NCBI GenBank assembly: GCA_013400115.1
Contig: VXBP01000332.1
Coordinates: 236,431-300,430 of the forward strand
Direction: 5' to 3'
DNA from: Rhinopomastus cyanomelas
Taxonomy: Eukaryota; Chordata; Aves; Bucerotiformes; Rhinopomastidae
Length of the DNA: 64,000 bases
Within the stretch, counting starts at the first letter, position 1, and each line of letters opens with the position of its first letter. The notes beneath the pieces are model-generated. The model was not told the DNA's origin. It did no database searches and saw only the letters and a list, made by a program, of their open reading frames with translations. A program made the translations under genes and the position numbers. Of this stretch, positions 48,501 through 61,000 are shown in pieces.

Positions 48501-51500
48501 AGAATCATGAGTGTGTGTCAAGGGGAAAGGAAGAGAGAAGAGCCATAGGACATCCAGAGATGCAGTTAAAGCCACACACGCGCACGCATGAAGTTGCTTG
48601 TCCCTTCCTTGTTGTGTGCAGACGATGGCAGCTGTGCTTCAAGAAGCTCATGCAAAAAGCGTTTGACTGGAACAGGGCAGCAGTGCTTTGGGACAGTGCA
48701 GACTGTACCCTTTAGTGCTCTAGGCTACCCTCACATCACACCACGTAAGGAGCGCCGAACGATTGCCCTGTAGGCACCTTGGGTAGTTTCTGCTGTGTTC
48801 TGGCTATCGTGCTCTGCATTACTAGGTCCCGTTTTCCTGTCTCATCTAATGTGGGTGGCCAGCAGGAGTGTTAAACAGTAATTCAGGTTGATCTCGCAAC
48901 AGAGCTGGGTGATGAGGAGCAGATAACACGCAGTCAGCTGAAGTCAGAACTAAGGCTTGCTGGCTGAGCTTGAGATACTTCAGCAGAGGAATGACTTCTC
49001 CAGACAGAGATTGCCTTTGTTGTTGCTCAGAGAGAAGTTCTGCAGGATTCTGAAGTTTTAATACAGCTGTTGCACTGCGTTCATTCTTCGCAAACTTTTC
49101 GGCAGGGTCTTGTTCAAGTTCTGAGGAGTTTTGTGCAGGATATTTTGGTACAGCGTGTCAAAGACACTTGACTGTATTTACACTTCATTGTAAGCCTTCT
49201 CTTTTTTTCAGGTTACAATAACAAAAGACACAATTATGAGTATTGGGTAGAGTTGAGTGTAGGTGTAGGTCTGCGATACGAGTGAGCACAGCGCAGCTCA
49301 GCTTGGAAGAAAATTTATGTCAGGATGCTAAGGGAGCGATAGGTTTACCCAGCCTTTCTTTTATCTGTTAGACAGTGAGTGAGTGTGTTTTCTTAAAGAT
49401 AGTAGGATAAGCTTTGCCCTAAGTGTTATGTAAGATGCCTCATTCTTCTTCCAGGGCTTTTGGAAATGTTGTCACAGGACTGTTTGTGTCTATGTTTAGT
49501 CCTTCCTGAATTGTCTGTGCCTTGATTACCAAACACTGGCATCCAAACAACAAAAACAACCAACAAACCAAGAGTGTGGGAAACTGTTAGGCATCTTGGT
49601 TTCGGTTTGTGTGCTCAAAATTACCCCTTTAGGTGTCGGGCAGTTGCACAGGGGTTCCAGTTTTCATACAAGAGTGCATTGGGTAGGGCTTTTGCTTTGT
49701 AGCAGTTTCTGATCAGTGAGCGAGAACTTCCTTCCCCCCCCAGCTAGTAAAACAATATTCAGACAATTAATCTGATTTCCAAATATTTCAGTAGTGCCCC
49801 TGAGCGTTAGTGGAATTCTACTGATCTGTAAACGACTGCTAACAAGGGACTTGTGGAGATGTCTTTGATGTTAAATCTTTTTGCTGCTCTTAACATTATG
49901 GTTCACAGTTTGCCCTTCATCCATCTTAAGCAGAGAGTCAGGTTTGTGTTGTTAATGCGTTTGGTTTGGCAGCAGATGCTCTCTGTGGACACGGTGGGCT
50001 AAATTCTGCAGGAGTTGAAACCTGAGGGAGTCCCAGGGCTGCAGAGGGTATAAAAGAAATGCACGGCTTGGCCTAGTGTTGGTAGATAATTTGTTTTCTG
50101 CAGGTGTGTTTTACAAATACAAGTTTTACTAGGTCTCACTTGACTTCACTTTATTACTTTTTAACCCAGTAGTCGCAGGCTGGCATAGAATTGCTTTAAC
50201 TTGAATGGGCTTGACCGTGGTACCAGTCGTACCAGTAAAAGAGCAGCTTAGCTGCATTCAAGGGAAGCCATCAGGAACCGGTTTTTATTCTGTTTTCTCT
50301 TGATTGCCAACAAGATTTATCAGCAGCAAACCTGCATTTTTAGGGAGATGAAAAGCTTGTCGTGAATTTTATGGAAACTGTGGGGGAGGACTTTGTGGTT
50401 TTCATTATAATTTTCAGTGCTGTAGTCCTTGAATGAGACTTTGGGACTCTTGCTGCACTTGGTGTGTGGCTGCTACTGTGCCACATTTTGTGACCAGTAC
50501 CTCTGCGTTATTTTTAATGCCTGGAATAGATTTGTACAAGTGTAGAGAACTTATTTTCATGGTGAATTTGTTTTCCTTGTTTATAGACAGCATGGGCTTG
50601 AACTGGCAAATTGTTGAATGCTTTGGCCCTGATCCAGCAGAGCTCATAACTGCTGGCTTGATTTTAAGCATATGAGCAGTCAGGTTGGAATCATTGTCAA
50701 CCGCTTTGTTGAACTACTTGGCACCTAATGGTTAGAGAAGAATAGAGAAATCTTTCTTTTCTGTAATCAATGCCAGTGTAAATTGCTTTTCCTCAAATGG
50801 GCTGTAACACTCGAACTTCACACTGGATAAGACCAGGGGAGGAGCAAGTCTCAGAATTGTCTTTTGTGGACCCACTGTTAGTGGATTCGGTTACGCTTTA
50901 GTGATGCTAAAGGCAAAAATCCAACGCTTTGTCCTTTTAAAGTGCAGAATCTCTATTGAGGAAGTGCCCCTGTGAAATACAGAAGTGCTTTGCTCCATTG
51001 ATGCTGGCTGTAACTTGGATATGGGTGCTTACTTAACACTGATTTAGAACGTAAAGGTACTCCTCCTGGTCGGGACCCATGGGGGAAGATTTTGCCCTCC
51101 TGCTTTTTAGAACCTTGTGTTCCAGGTTGGTAATGTAAAACCTCAGACACTACTTCATTAGCTCTGTTACTCCAAATAAAAGAAAACGTTAAATAACCAT
51201 TAAAATGACTGTGGTGGTCATATCACAGCTGTAATTTTAGTCTTGTTTGTGAGCCGTGTGTTAAGCATAGTTCACTCCAAGTCACATCTCTTTTTACCAA
51301 CTGAAAGGATAGGAAAAAAATTACTAATTTATTTTATTTAGGGTTTTTTCAAGACCGTATTTGGGTTTAGTTTGTAATATAAGACACTCCCAAACCTTAT
51401 GTTTCTTTGAGATAAAAAATTCATCAGGCAGCTGAAGGCATCAGCTACACCTAACAGCACTTCAGAGGTGTGTGTTATCTCAGGATAACATACGCCTTGT

Positions 51501-53802
51501 GATGTCTTACTGCTGAAATACCATTTGAGGCAAGCTGCTGTCAGCAAAACCTAAATAGTGGGGGGGAGGAGCACAAGCACAGGGTAAATACATGGGTTCT
51601 TTAAAAAATGTGGACCTCAGGTGTAGGTGTTGCGTTTATATTGGTCTGTAGAACATTTTCTTTGTGTTTTAAGAACATAGGTTGCACCCAGTGTTGTGAT
51701 GGTGAAAGAGTGCAATGCATGTGGGTGATAATGGGATGTAAAGGATTTTGTCTTATCCCTGCTGTGCCCCAAGGTAGTGGAGCAGGTGCTGCAGCTGGTC
51801 TTTGCCATTTGCCTGTTTTGCTAAGTATGTAGGACCCTGGAATCAAAGGTGTGTTCAGTCGTGTATGATTTAGCCTTTGTTCAGTAGGTAGTAAAGCCTT
51901 TTTTACTGGATAATGAAGGAAATATATCCTTCCCTTCCCTTAAAGGAAGTACAGCTGATGCTGCACATGCAGGACATTAATCTTACACCCCTTTTAATGC
52001 TTTGCAGAAGTTTCTGGTCCTTGCATTTGCCAGTATCCACACGCACAGCAATTTGCCCAAGCCTAGAGAAGCCTTAAAAAAGAAAGTCAAATGCAGAAAG
52101 GCAAGTAAAGTTGTTAACAGAAAAAAATCAATCCTCACTTGGATTGTTCTGGGACAGCAAAATGGGTGCATGTAAGTGAGCATCCCTGACTTACTGCTGT
52201 AGTGCTAAATATGTTTGACAGGGACCCTTCAGTGATGTTCCTTGTGTGGAAAAATGGCGTGTTGTTTTCTTCATTAGTTTAAACACAGAGAGGACATATT
52301 AGTTATAATTCAAACATAATCACTTTGTTTTGCAAGTGAAGTTGTTAGGCTTTTTCTCCCCCCTCTGGTGTTACCAGCATGCAAGTGCCTAATATTAAGG
52401 CGCATAATGGAAATGAAGTGTTATTAATGCATAATGAAATTTTTATGTGCTAGTAAAATTTTGTGCTAGACTGACCTTTCTGGGTGTGTTGTATCAGGAT
52501 GTATTCAGTAAGTTGAAATACCGAGTTCGCTCAACCAGAGCATCATGGAAAGTGCTCTTCATACACTATTTACTCAAATTCCAGTTTTGCAACTTTCTCT
52601 GAGATCTTTGGAAGCCAAAAGGAAACATGATACTGAGGGAGGTGAAGGTTGGAATGGGCTAAAAATGTAGTTTAAAAAGTCTGTCAACCTGAAAAAGGTT
52701 TGAGAAAGGCAAGGCAAAAATTCAGAAGGCATCTGAGTAACAAGGCATCCAGGTGACAAGTATAGATTAATACATACAAATGGGGGCGGGCTGAAGTGTT
52801 TCCATTAGGGATGCAGCCAAGTGACGTAGCATTTCCAAGCAGAGGTATCTGATCTGACAGCCCTTGTCACTGCAGGGAGTGGGGGGCAAGCAAAAGCACA
52901 GGTCAGAAATGTGGTCTTCTGTAATAAGAATTCCCAGCCTGACTCCCAGCCTGTGAGTTTGCATTTTAATGTGAGTATATTTGGTCTGATGCGCAGTGTC
53001 GGAAGTATCGCACAGGATAGACATGGTGAGGTATTTCTTTTTGGTGAGGGTCTGAATTTAGAGTGAGACAAAGTGCCATTTCCTGATATATCTCAGTGAT
53101 TCTGTGGGCAGCCCAGGTGCTTGGGCTGGCACTGCTGAGAGCTGGTTGCTGCCATGGGGCAGGGATGTGGCTGGAGGTATTTCCCTTCCATCCAGCTCAT
53201 TGTGACGGTCACATCGTTGTGAACCAAAGGAAGGGACCACAGAGTTTGGTCTGGATTCAGGCTCTTCTCAAGGTGCAAACCACAGGTGGTTTGTGCAGGA
53301 ATGGTAGCAAATGGGATCCTTAGGAGAAGCCTTTGAAAAAAGCTGAATCAGTGGCATAAGGAAGTAAGCTGGAGGTAAATGTGTGGTGTTTGCCCAAGGG
53401 CTGTCATGATGTTGGCTTACCAACCAGAGAAGGGCCAGGAGGGCAGCAGAGGGCTGGAGCAGCACTGCCACAGTGGTTGGTGTGCTGTGGGAAATGGTCT
53501 TGTGCCGCAGAGCTGGTGCTTGACAGACGAGTATTGTTTAAATGATGTTAATGAGCAACCGTGGAGAGAAGGTAGAGCATAGAAGAGGTGCCATGGCTGA
53601 GCATCATCCTGTTCATGGTAGGGTGTGGTAGTGCGCTGGGGCAGGAGGATGAACCGTGGCCCCACCACAACGCTGTGCTCAGTGGTACAGCAGGTGAAGG
53701 AAAAGCCGATAAAGGCTCCTTTCGGGTCCTGAAAACAGCAGAGACTGAAAGGGGAAGTGATAGCAGCAAAATGTACAAATGGGGAATTTCACTTGGATAG
53801 AG
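45556..53802 (+). other. ZNF516: Inferred ZNF516 intron after the coding exon, block 2 (non-coding)
   Basis: No gene or clear transposon was found. Contents I can point to are a near-perfect 30-nt inverted repeat at 46451-46480, G-rich runs at 46530-46560, and an AT-rich segment with several TAAT cores at 52375-52470. The longest frame is on the minus strand at 45580-46242 (220 codons) and has no recognisable domain; its sequence is ordinary intron with low-complexity pieces. It is most likely chance. Confidence 0.55.
46451..46480. repeat. Perfect 13-bp inverted repeat with a 4-nt loop
   Basis: Arm aatttaaatacca (46451-46463), loop aagg (46464-46467), arm tggtatttaaatt (46468-46480). All 13 pairs match. 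It is intronic, too short for a microRNA precursor, and has no extended arms. Confidence 0.95.
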
Positions 53803-53953
53803 ACTCATTTAGCTTGGAAAAGGCCTTTAAGATCATTGAGCCCAACCACAACCACTGCTCAACTGTGACTCTAAACTCCAGATCTACATGACTTCTAAAC
53901 ACAGCCTGGGATGGCAATTCAGTGTCCTCCTTGGGCAGCCTGGTTCAGTGCTG
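53803..53953 (-). repeat. CR1 LINE fragment, antisense
   Basis: The + text cttggaaaaggcctttaaga, tcattgagcccaaccacaac, cttctaaacacagcctggga and cttgggcagcctggttcagt is the reverse complement of the ttggaaaagacctt/tccaacc CR1 group. It is considerably diverged. Confidence 0.82.
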
Positions 53954-56900
53954 ATGAATAGTGTGTCCTAGTGTTTCACCTGTTAGATCACAGTGATGCT
54001 GATGATACTCCTTGGTACCTTTTAATCTGAGTGCTTGAGGTTGGGATGTAATTGTTACGTTGCAAGAAATACTTTGAAAGAAGCCATTTGCAATTTTTCT
54101 GCATCCGTTTCACTCTCCTGATGTGCCGCAGGGAAAAGCAATAAATGCGTTCTAACCAAAAGTGTCACTGAAGGGGAAGACTCAAGATGATAAAGTGTTG
54201 GACTTCGAAAACATGACTGCTAAAACTGGCGTGGCTGGACCTCTTGGCTTAAACATAGCGTGTCATTTCAAAGGCACTAAAGCCAGATGTGTAACTTGCC
54301 CCAGATGTTTGGGTTCAGTGGAGAAATCACACATGGTGTTTGGAGCAAAGTTGCCTGTACCCTGGTACCGGGTGTTCCATGAACAGTGCTGTCATTCTAG
54401 ACACTTTGCCTGCATTTTCAAGTAAATTGGTACCCATGGCAAGCACTGGGCTTGTCAAACCGGCTTCAAAATCTTAATGTGTTGTTTTCTTGTTACAGAT
54501 ACTTGAAAGTACTTTGCTGTACTTCTTGCCTTTAATGAAATTAGCAGCTTGTTGAGAGCTAAGGTTGCACGTTGGATTCGTAATCAGTTTTGCTTCTACA
54601 GAATATTTTCTTTTCTCTCTTTCTTTCATTTCAGGGGCATTTATATGGTAACAGAACTTCCATTAACTCCTGCTGTTTATTCTTTACCCTTAAGCTATAG
54701 CCCTTTGTTGCGGCATCAGTGTTGACCCTGGAACCAATTACTGTGCATAACAACCAGAAGATGATGAGGCTTATTCTCTAGCTGTTGTTTTTCGGTAGTG
54801 TTGATGTATGCAAGTCTCTTGTAGCCTACGGAGCAGTAGGATGAATATTTTTATCAACTTTATAGGACTACCTGGCCTAAACTAACAGTAAAAGCAATAT
54901 GGGAGAAAACAGGCTCCTTTGGTGATGCCGTGTTTTACAGTCCTGGGAGAGCAGCTAGGAAGGCTGCTGCATTCTTCCTGCGTTTGGAGACTTGGGATGT
55001 TCTCCATTAGTTTTGATGTCTGTCTCTTCCCTGGAAGTGAGTGCATGTGCAAATGTGATACAGATGTCATATAGAAGCTTAATTATTCCTCTCTTCACTT
55101 TAAGCTCTGGTGCTGTTCTGTTTTGACCCCCAGCCCCCACCCTAAAAGGCTTTTCCTGAGAAGAGAAGGGAAACCATTTTCCCATTCTTCCCTTACTCAG
55201 GGGTTAATTGTGTTCTGCACTTTGACTGTACCTCAGCAAAAGCTGAATGGAAAAACCAGACTCTTTTGACAAAAAGGCGGAAGTTTTTAGGCTAGCTTAG
55301 ATTTTTGTGTTCTTTTTTTAGGACTTGGAAGTCCTTACCCATTTCAGCCCAAGGAGGAAATCCCACCCTGAGGTTACGTTTCATCCACGCGCTTTGCTTC
55401 CCAGGGAGCTTAAATCTCTTTGCTGTTTCGTCACGTTTGGTGGCTTCTTGTTGACAGCCAGCTCAGTTCAGTTGTCACAGGTGCAACTGTCAGTAGCTAG
55501 CAGGAACTGAAGAAACACGGGTAATCCCACTTAGGAAATCCCCTTAGTAGCTTGGTGCTCACTTGAAGCAGAAGGCCAGAACTACGGTTGGTGGCAGTTA
55601 GAAAAAAGGAAGAAAAAGACATCTTCGTTCAAGAATCCAAATTAAAGGGATAGTCTCCGTTCTGATTTGTGGGGTCAGCATGTGTTATCACAGCTGTGCT
55701 CACAGACTTCTGTGTTTGGTCTCCTGAACCCGGTGAAGCAATCACTTGATTATGGTCTTAAAACTAGGACCGTACTCTGGCCCTGGGATGCCAGGCATGC
55801 AGTCAGATATTTTCATTTTGCTGTATTTGGGGTTTTTTGTGCCCGTGGACTTCTCATGCTTTCACAGCCACCAAGATTTTCCTCTTTTGTTTTCAAGCAT
55901 CCCCTCCAATGCAACAAAATTAAACAAGCCATTCTTTGAAGATACCTGAGACCTGACTTGTTTATATTTTCAGATGAGAAATGGTAACAATAGTCTTACA
56001 GCTTTTCAGAACAAGTGTAACATGGAATCATTTACTTTTGGTTACCTGAAACATAAAGTAATGAGATTGTCAAAATCCGCTTCTGAGCTAACATGGCTTG
56101 TGACTTATGTTAGTGGAAGAAGAGTAATGGAAGAGATCTGAGGCAATTTTGGTGTGCTGGGATTGATTTATTTATTTGATTGTTTGCTCTCCCCCCGCCC
56201 TAGAAGTAGAGCTTCCTGTCTCTGCAAAACTTGGGGGGGGGGAGAAGTCTGTGAAGTGCATCATTTCACATGCCATTTACAACAAAATCAACCCCTTCTT
56301 GTCTGTCAGCTCTGTTGATTAAAAATACTTAAAAAAATGTTTTCTCTAAGGAAACAGCTTGTATTTTCAGAGGTTTATACATGAATTTTTTTTCTTATTA
56401 GAAAGAAGCCGAGTGACAGTGTCATGGACTCATTTTCAAGTGGAATGTTTGGCAAAGTCCCCAAGGGAAAAGTAAAAGAAAACTTCAAACAGGGATCAAG
56501 CCAGCAAGTTAAGGAGTAGATAATGGTATATCTGAGAACTATGGAAGTGTTTATGATCAAAATCTTCCAGCAGGATTTCCCACTGCGTGTTGCTATTTCC
56601 AAGCATACAGCTGGGTCTAATTATCTAAGGCTGCTGTACACTGCAATTAATGTTCGGCGGCTGAAGCGCCAGGTACCCGGCAGCTGTGAGCAGATAACCC
56701 AACCTGTGCTGGCAAATCCGTCAGGAGCAGATTCAGGTGCTCGCAGACATTTGCAAGCCCAGCTTGCGGCTTGGTCACTGACATCCACTGCACCTAGTGT
56801 GGACACAGATGTGGGAAGTCGAGTGGGAGAGCAGCAGGGAGAAAGCCAGTCGTGTGCAAAGTTCAGGGAAAGCGTTTCTAAATTCGGTTTCAAGCTGCAA

Positions 56901-57849
56901 ATACAAACAATCCGGCAAATGGTTCCTGCAAAATTGGAGGCATTGTGACTTTTAAAATTTCTGAGCAGCTGATACCATGACCCTGTCTTCTTTGTTATTT
57001 ATGGAAATGTGTTACTTGCCAGACAGTGAAAATGGCTGCCTGCTTGTATACATTGCTCTAGAATTGCTTATAAGTCAGCAGCTGCATTTTCACTAAAAGC
57101 TTAATGAAATTTTGGAAGTTGGAAAAGACAACATCACTTTGTTAATACTGAGATATGAAAGTCTTAAAATGCTTTAAACATTCAAACAATTTGCGCAAAA
57201 CGGGGAGGCTGGAAAAGCTTTCCCAAATAAATAACTGCATCAAAGCTGCTTTCCGTATAAGGCTCACATTTCAGATCTAAGCCTGACTAAAAAGAACAGA
57301 AATATACCATCATCACGCGTTAATAAAAGGCTGCCTTCTCATTGTGCAGTAATTTCACCAGGCTTTCTTTAAAGTGCCCTTAATTTTTGTCCCCTACATG
57401 ATGAAGTTAATTTCGGCTTTAGATCTTGTGTTTTGCTCAGATGTTGTAACGCAAAGCTAATCTTCATAATTGATTCGCTAAATGTTGCTGTTGGTATTTG
57501 CCTGTCCACATGAAGTATTGTATGGCCCCTTTGTGAGTAGCTCAGGAATTTTGTGGTAGCAGCACAGTTAGGTCAGTGATAGATTCTTTGTGTGCAGCCA
57601 AATCTGTTTCCTCTCTCTGTCTTCCCAGCCTCACACCATCCCCAGGACTCAGCCAGTTTTCAACTGTAAATTTCTTAGTGCAAACTGCTCAGACTCTCGA
57701 TCCTTGAGACTCCTTCCAACTTGGTATTCTGGGATTCTAGGTAAGAAACCAGTATTTCTGACCTTGAAACCCACAAGGCGGCATTCTGCCGGTTCCAAAA
57801 CTCATTCAAGATAGACAGGATGTGTCTCCCTGTAGGAACAAGTGGAGCT
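53954..57849 (+). other. ZNF516: Inferred ZNF516 intron after the coding exon, block 3 (non-coding)
   Basis: No exon is recognised. A segment near 56523-56948 carries a 141-codon open + frame with somewhat raised CpG, but no known domain and no match to the expected next part of ZNF516. Segment 57160-57480 is repeat-free and AT-rich. G runs occur near 56232-56241. Confidence 0.55.
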
Positions 57850-58062
57850 TGGGTATTAGGAAGTTTAGACTGGATAGAAGGAAAAGAGTGGTGAGGCATC
57901 GGAACAGGCTGCCCAGGGAGGTGGTGGAGGCATTGTCCCTGGAGGTGTTCAGAAAAGGGGTAGACATGGTGTTTCTGGAGGTGGTTTAGTGGTTAGGAGT
58001 CGTAGAGCAGATGGTTGGACTTGATGATCTTGAAGGTTTTTTCCAACCTTGATGATTCTATT
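57850..58062 (+). repeat. CR1 LINE 3' fragment
   Basis: A sense CR1: ggtattaggaagtttagact, aacaggctgcccagggaggt, ggtggaggcattgtccctgg, ggtttagtggttaggagtcg, gttggacttgatgatcttga, ttccaaccttgatgattcta. About 210 bases remain, with a reduced tail. Confidence 0.93.
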
Positions 58063-61000
58063 CTGTTAATATGAATTCAAACCAAGCTTTCTTCAGACTG
58101 CTCTCCTAACAGGCTGAGCTGGAGAGAGGACAGCTTTTGGCAAGGAAAGGTTTGGGTTTGTCAAAACAGCTGTGGCAGGGTTTTTTGCTTCTGTCAGACA
58201 AGAGCCTGAGAACTGTGCTGTCTATGGAATACATAGTCCTAATGTGCCACAACCCAAACAGGTTTTTTGACAATCCTTCAGTGTACCCTGGCCTGCCTTG
58301 TATGCAAAGAGAGCACCTTAAGGCTGCTGTCTAGACAGGCCCTTGTGTTTTCACCTGAGGGCATTAAAAGCAGGCTCTGATGCCCCAAAATTTGCAGAGA
58401 TGTCTTTATTTGAAGAGTGGCCTCTTACAGGTCATGGAAAAAAATGCTACGTCTTGTTTTGTCCTGGATGTCCGGTGTTTCTGGTGTTGCTGGTCCAATG
58501 ATGTACTCTACCCCAGCACCTTCCGTTGCTGCTGCCGCAAGGAGTAAACAGTGGGGCTGCTGTTCTGAGACAATCCCATTCAGTGTCTCAGGCTGTCGTT
58601 GTAGTAAGGGATTATTCTGACATTATAAACCATACAAAGGCAGCTCAGTGAGCTTGACCTTCTTACATCTAAGATGAAATTACTATCTGGTTTATACTCT
58701 GCAGTGTGAACCTGGAGTCTGAGATGGTGGTTCTTCAGTTGTGGTGAACTGTAAATAAACTGCCCTGTTTTAAAAGGCAGTATTTAGTAGGGCTGTTAGT
58801 AGTTAACAGATTCTTACTTGCTCTGAGTTTGAAAGTTGTGCTGCCATTTGCTACCCCTGGAATTAATGTTGTCATAGAGGAAGTTACTTGGGTAACATCT
58901 GTGTCAGGATTAATACAGTGTAGGTTGCATTGCAGGTTCTAGTTCCTCAGGCATCCAGTGTTGTTTGTGAGTGTAGCTACTCCTGGCTTATTATTTACTT
59001 ATATTAAGAGTAACATCAAAAAGCTGTGGTCCATAATGGCAAGGCTCTTTACTCTTTGATTGTAAGTCAAAGTAACTTTATCAGGAAGAGGCATACTAAA
59101 TGCTAAATGCAAAGTATGTAAGTGAATGAAGCAAACACACTTTCCAGCCTTCAGCTCAAAGGCTTTTAAGAGATTTAAGACTGAAACCTCAAGGTCAGAT
59201 GTTAGCTTGTGTATTTTATTGTACAAAATAGATAGTCATGAAATGGTGGTTTACTGCTTCACAAAGTGTAGTGCCTTGGTCTCAGGAAGAAAATCAGCTT
59301 TTGTTTTCAGATAATCTGCATTCCCTCGTCACTGCTGGCATCACAGAAATAGTTCCCTATAGTGCCCCTCCATCCTTTATCTGCAGTGCTCTTTGCTGTT
59401 GGTGAGTGGCTGGTTTAGAGTTTTGAATAATGGGCTGGGACTCAAATGAATAACCTTTATCAATTATTCATGATAGACCTCAGAGTAGCCTGTGTACAAC
59501 ACCGACAACGCTCATGCCTTTCTACTGTAATATAAACTGTAAACGATACAGTGATTGATAGACTACAGATGACCTTTGCTCACTTTTATTAATTCCTGTT
59601 GCTGAGTTCTGTAACCTGTTTTTCATTTCTTATGCTGTGGAGCCACTGGCTTTTAAAAGTCTCCATCTGTCCGGAGCTAGAAGAGGCTCTGAATTTACAG
59701 CTTATTACCTATTTATTTTCTTTGGACCAGATCTCATTCCTTTGGGTTTAATAGTTGTATCATCAGTGACTTCGGCGGGATCGTAACAGGCTTCTTGTAC
59801 ATGTTTAGAATAATATTAGGTGAGTGAAATAAAATCTTCCGGGGGGATTGTGTACTGTGGTGGTGCTGAGGAGTGAGAGCAGACATGAGTAGAGCTGTGG
59901 GGAGTTCCTGAAAAAAAGCAGAGAAGAGGATTGCTTGCCCTCTGCTCACGGCCTCTTTCTGTTTGCCTGGTAGGTTAATATAAAATAACAGATTGAAACA
60001 ACATGAGTGAGGATGGAGGTGTTTTGCTTCCTAGCTGTCTGCATCAGGTAGTTCCATTGTATAACCAAATTGTGCTGTGAGGAACCTCAGATGCACGCAG
60101 CGTTGTAGAATAAGCTGACGTTTTAAGGTCATTTAAATCAATGTGGTCAGTATGCTACTGGAGAAGTGTTTTCTCAAGTCCAAAATGAGAGAAGGCTCTT
60201 GAATTCTGCATTTGTTTTGCCTGTGGAGTATGTCGCTTGTAAGTGCAGTAATCTGGGGTTTTGCTAATTTGTTTGAGCACGAGCTATAGGTGCAGAGATC
60301 TGCAGAGACTTAGTTCTGCATTTGAACGTGCAGCTCGCCCGGAGTTCACGTGAAGAGTGTCTTCAGAAGAGAAGAACAAAATGCAGCCAGCCTGGGGACA
60401 AATCAACAGTAGCCCCTGTACTGGAAGACAGAAAGACATGAGAGAGACTGTCTTAGCCTGTGACAGTAGCCAGAGTAACCCACAATTGGAATGTGACCAT
60501 GAAACACCTTTTACAGGAGACACAGATGCACTACAGGCTTTGCCGACAGAATTGGCTGCCTTGGGCTTCTTACCAGTGTCACTCCCTGACCAGTATGGGT
60601 CTGCTGGGAGGGACCTCTAGTGTAGATGTGACTGAGACACAAGTGTCACTTGTAACTGGGTGTTGTGTAGAGGAAGGAGGCTTGAGCTGAAGCTGCAACC
60701 TTGCAGGGATCCATATCCACACTGGCAGCCCCTTGGGTGTCCAGTTTGGGATCCTGGCATGGATAGAGCCTTGGAACTCAGTGTGAGAATCCTCACAGTA
60801 ACACCACCGCTGCTCTTCCCATCAGACCTGGGTGCAGGCCTTCTTGCTGAGGGTTGGTGGCCATGGCAGTGGCTTGCACTGTGGTAATGGCTATGCCGTG
60901 ATGCCGTGGCAGGTGAGTGAGCTGTCGTACTTGGCATTTGCACAAGCAGGGAACAAGAAGTGTTTGGAACCCCTGCCACCTGTGCTCACAAGGTTGCTTC

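Noticed and set aside
60357..60620. 87-codon + frame considered as the next ZNF516 exon
   Set aside because: The residues do not resemble the ZNF516 sequence expected after the split Gly codon. A minus-strand frame overlaps its start and other + frames overlap its end.
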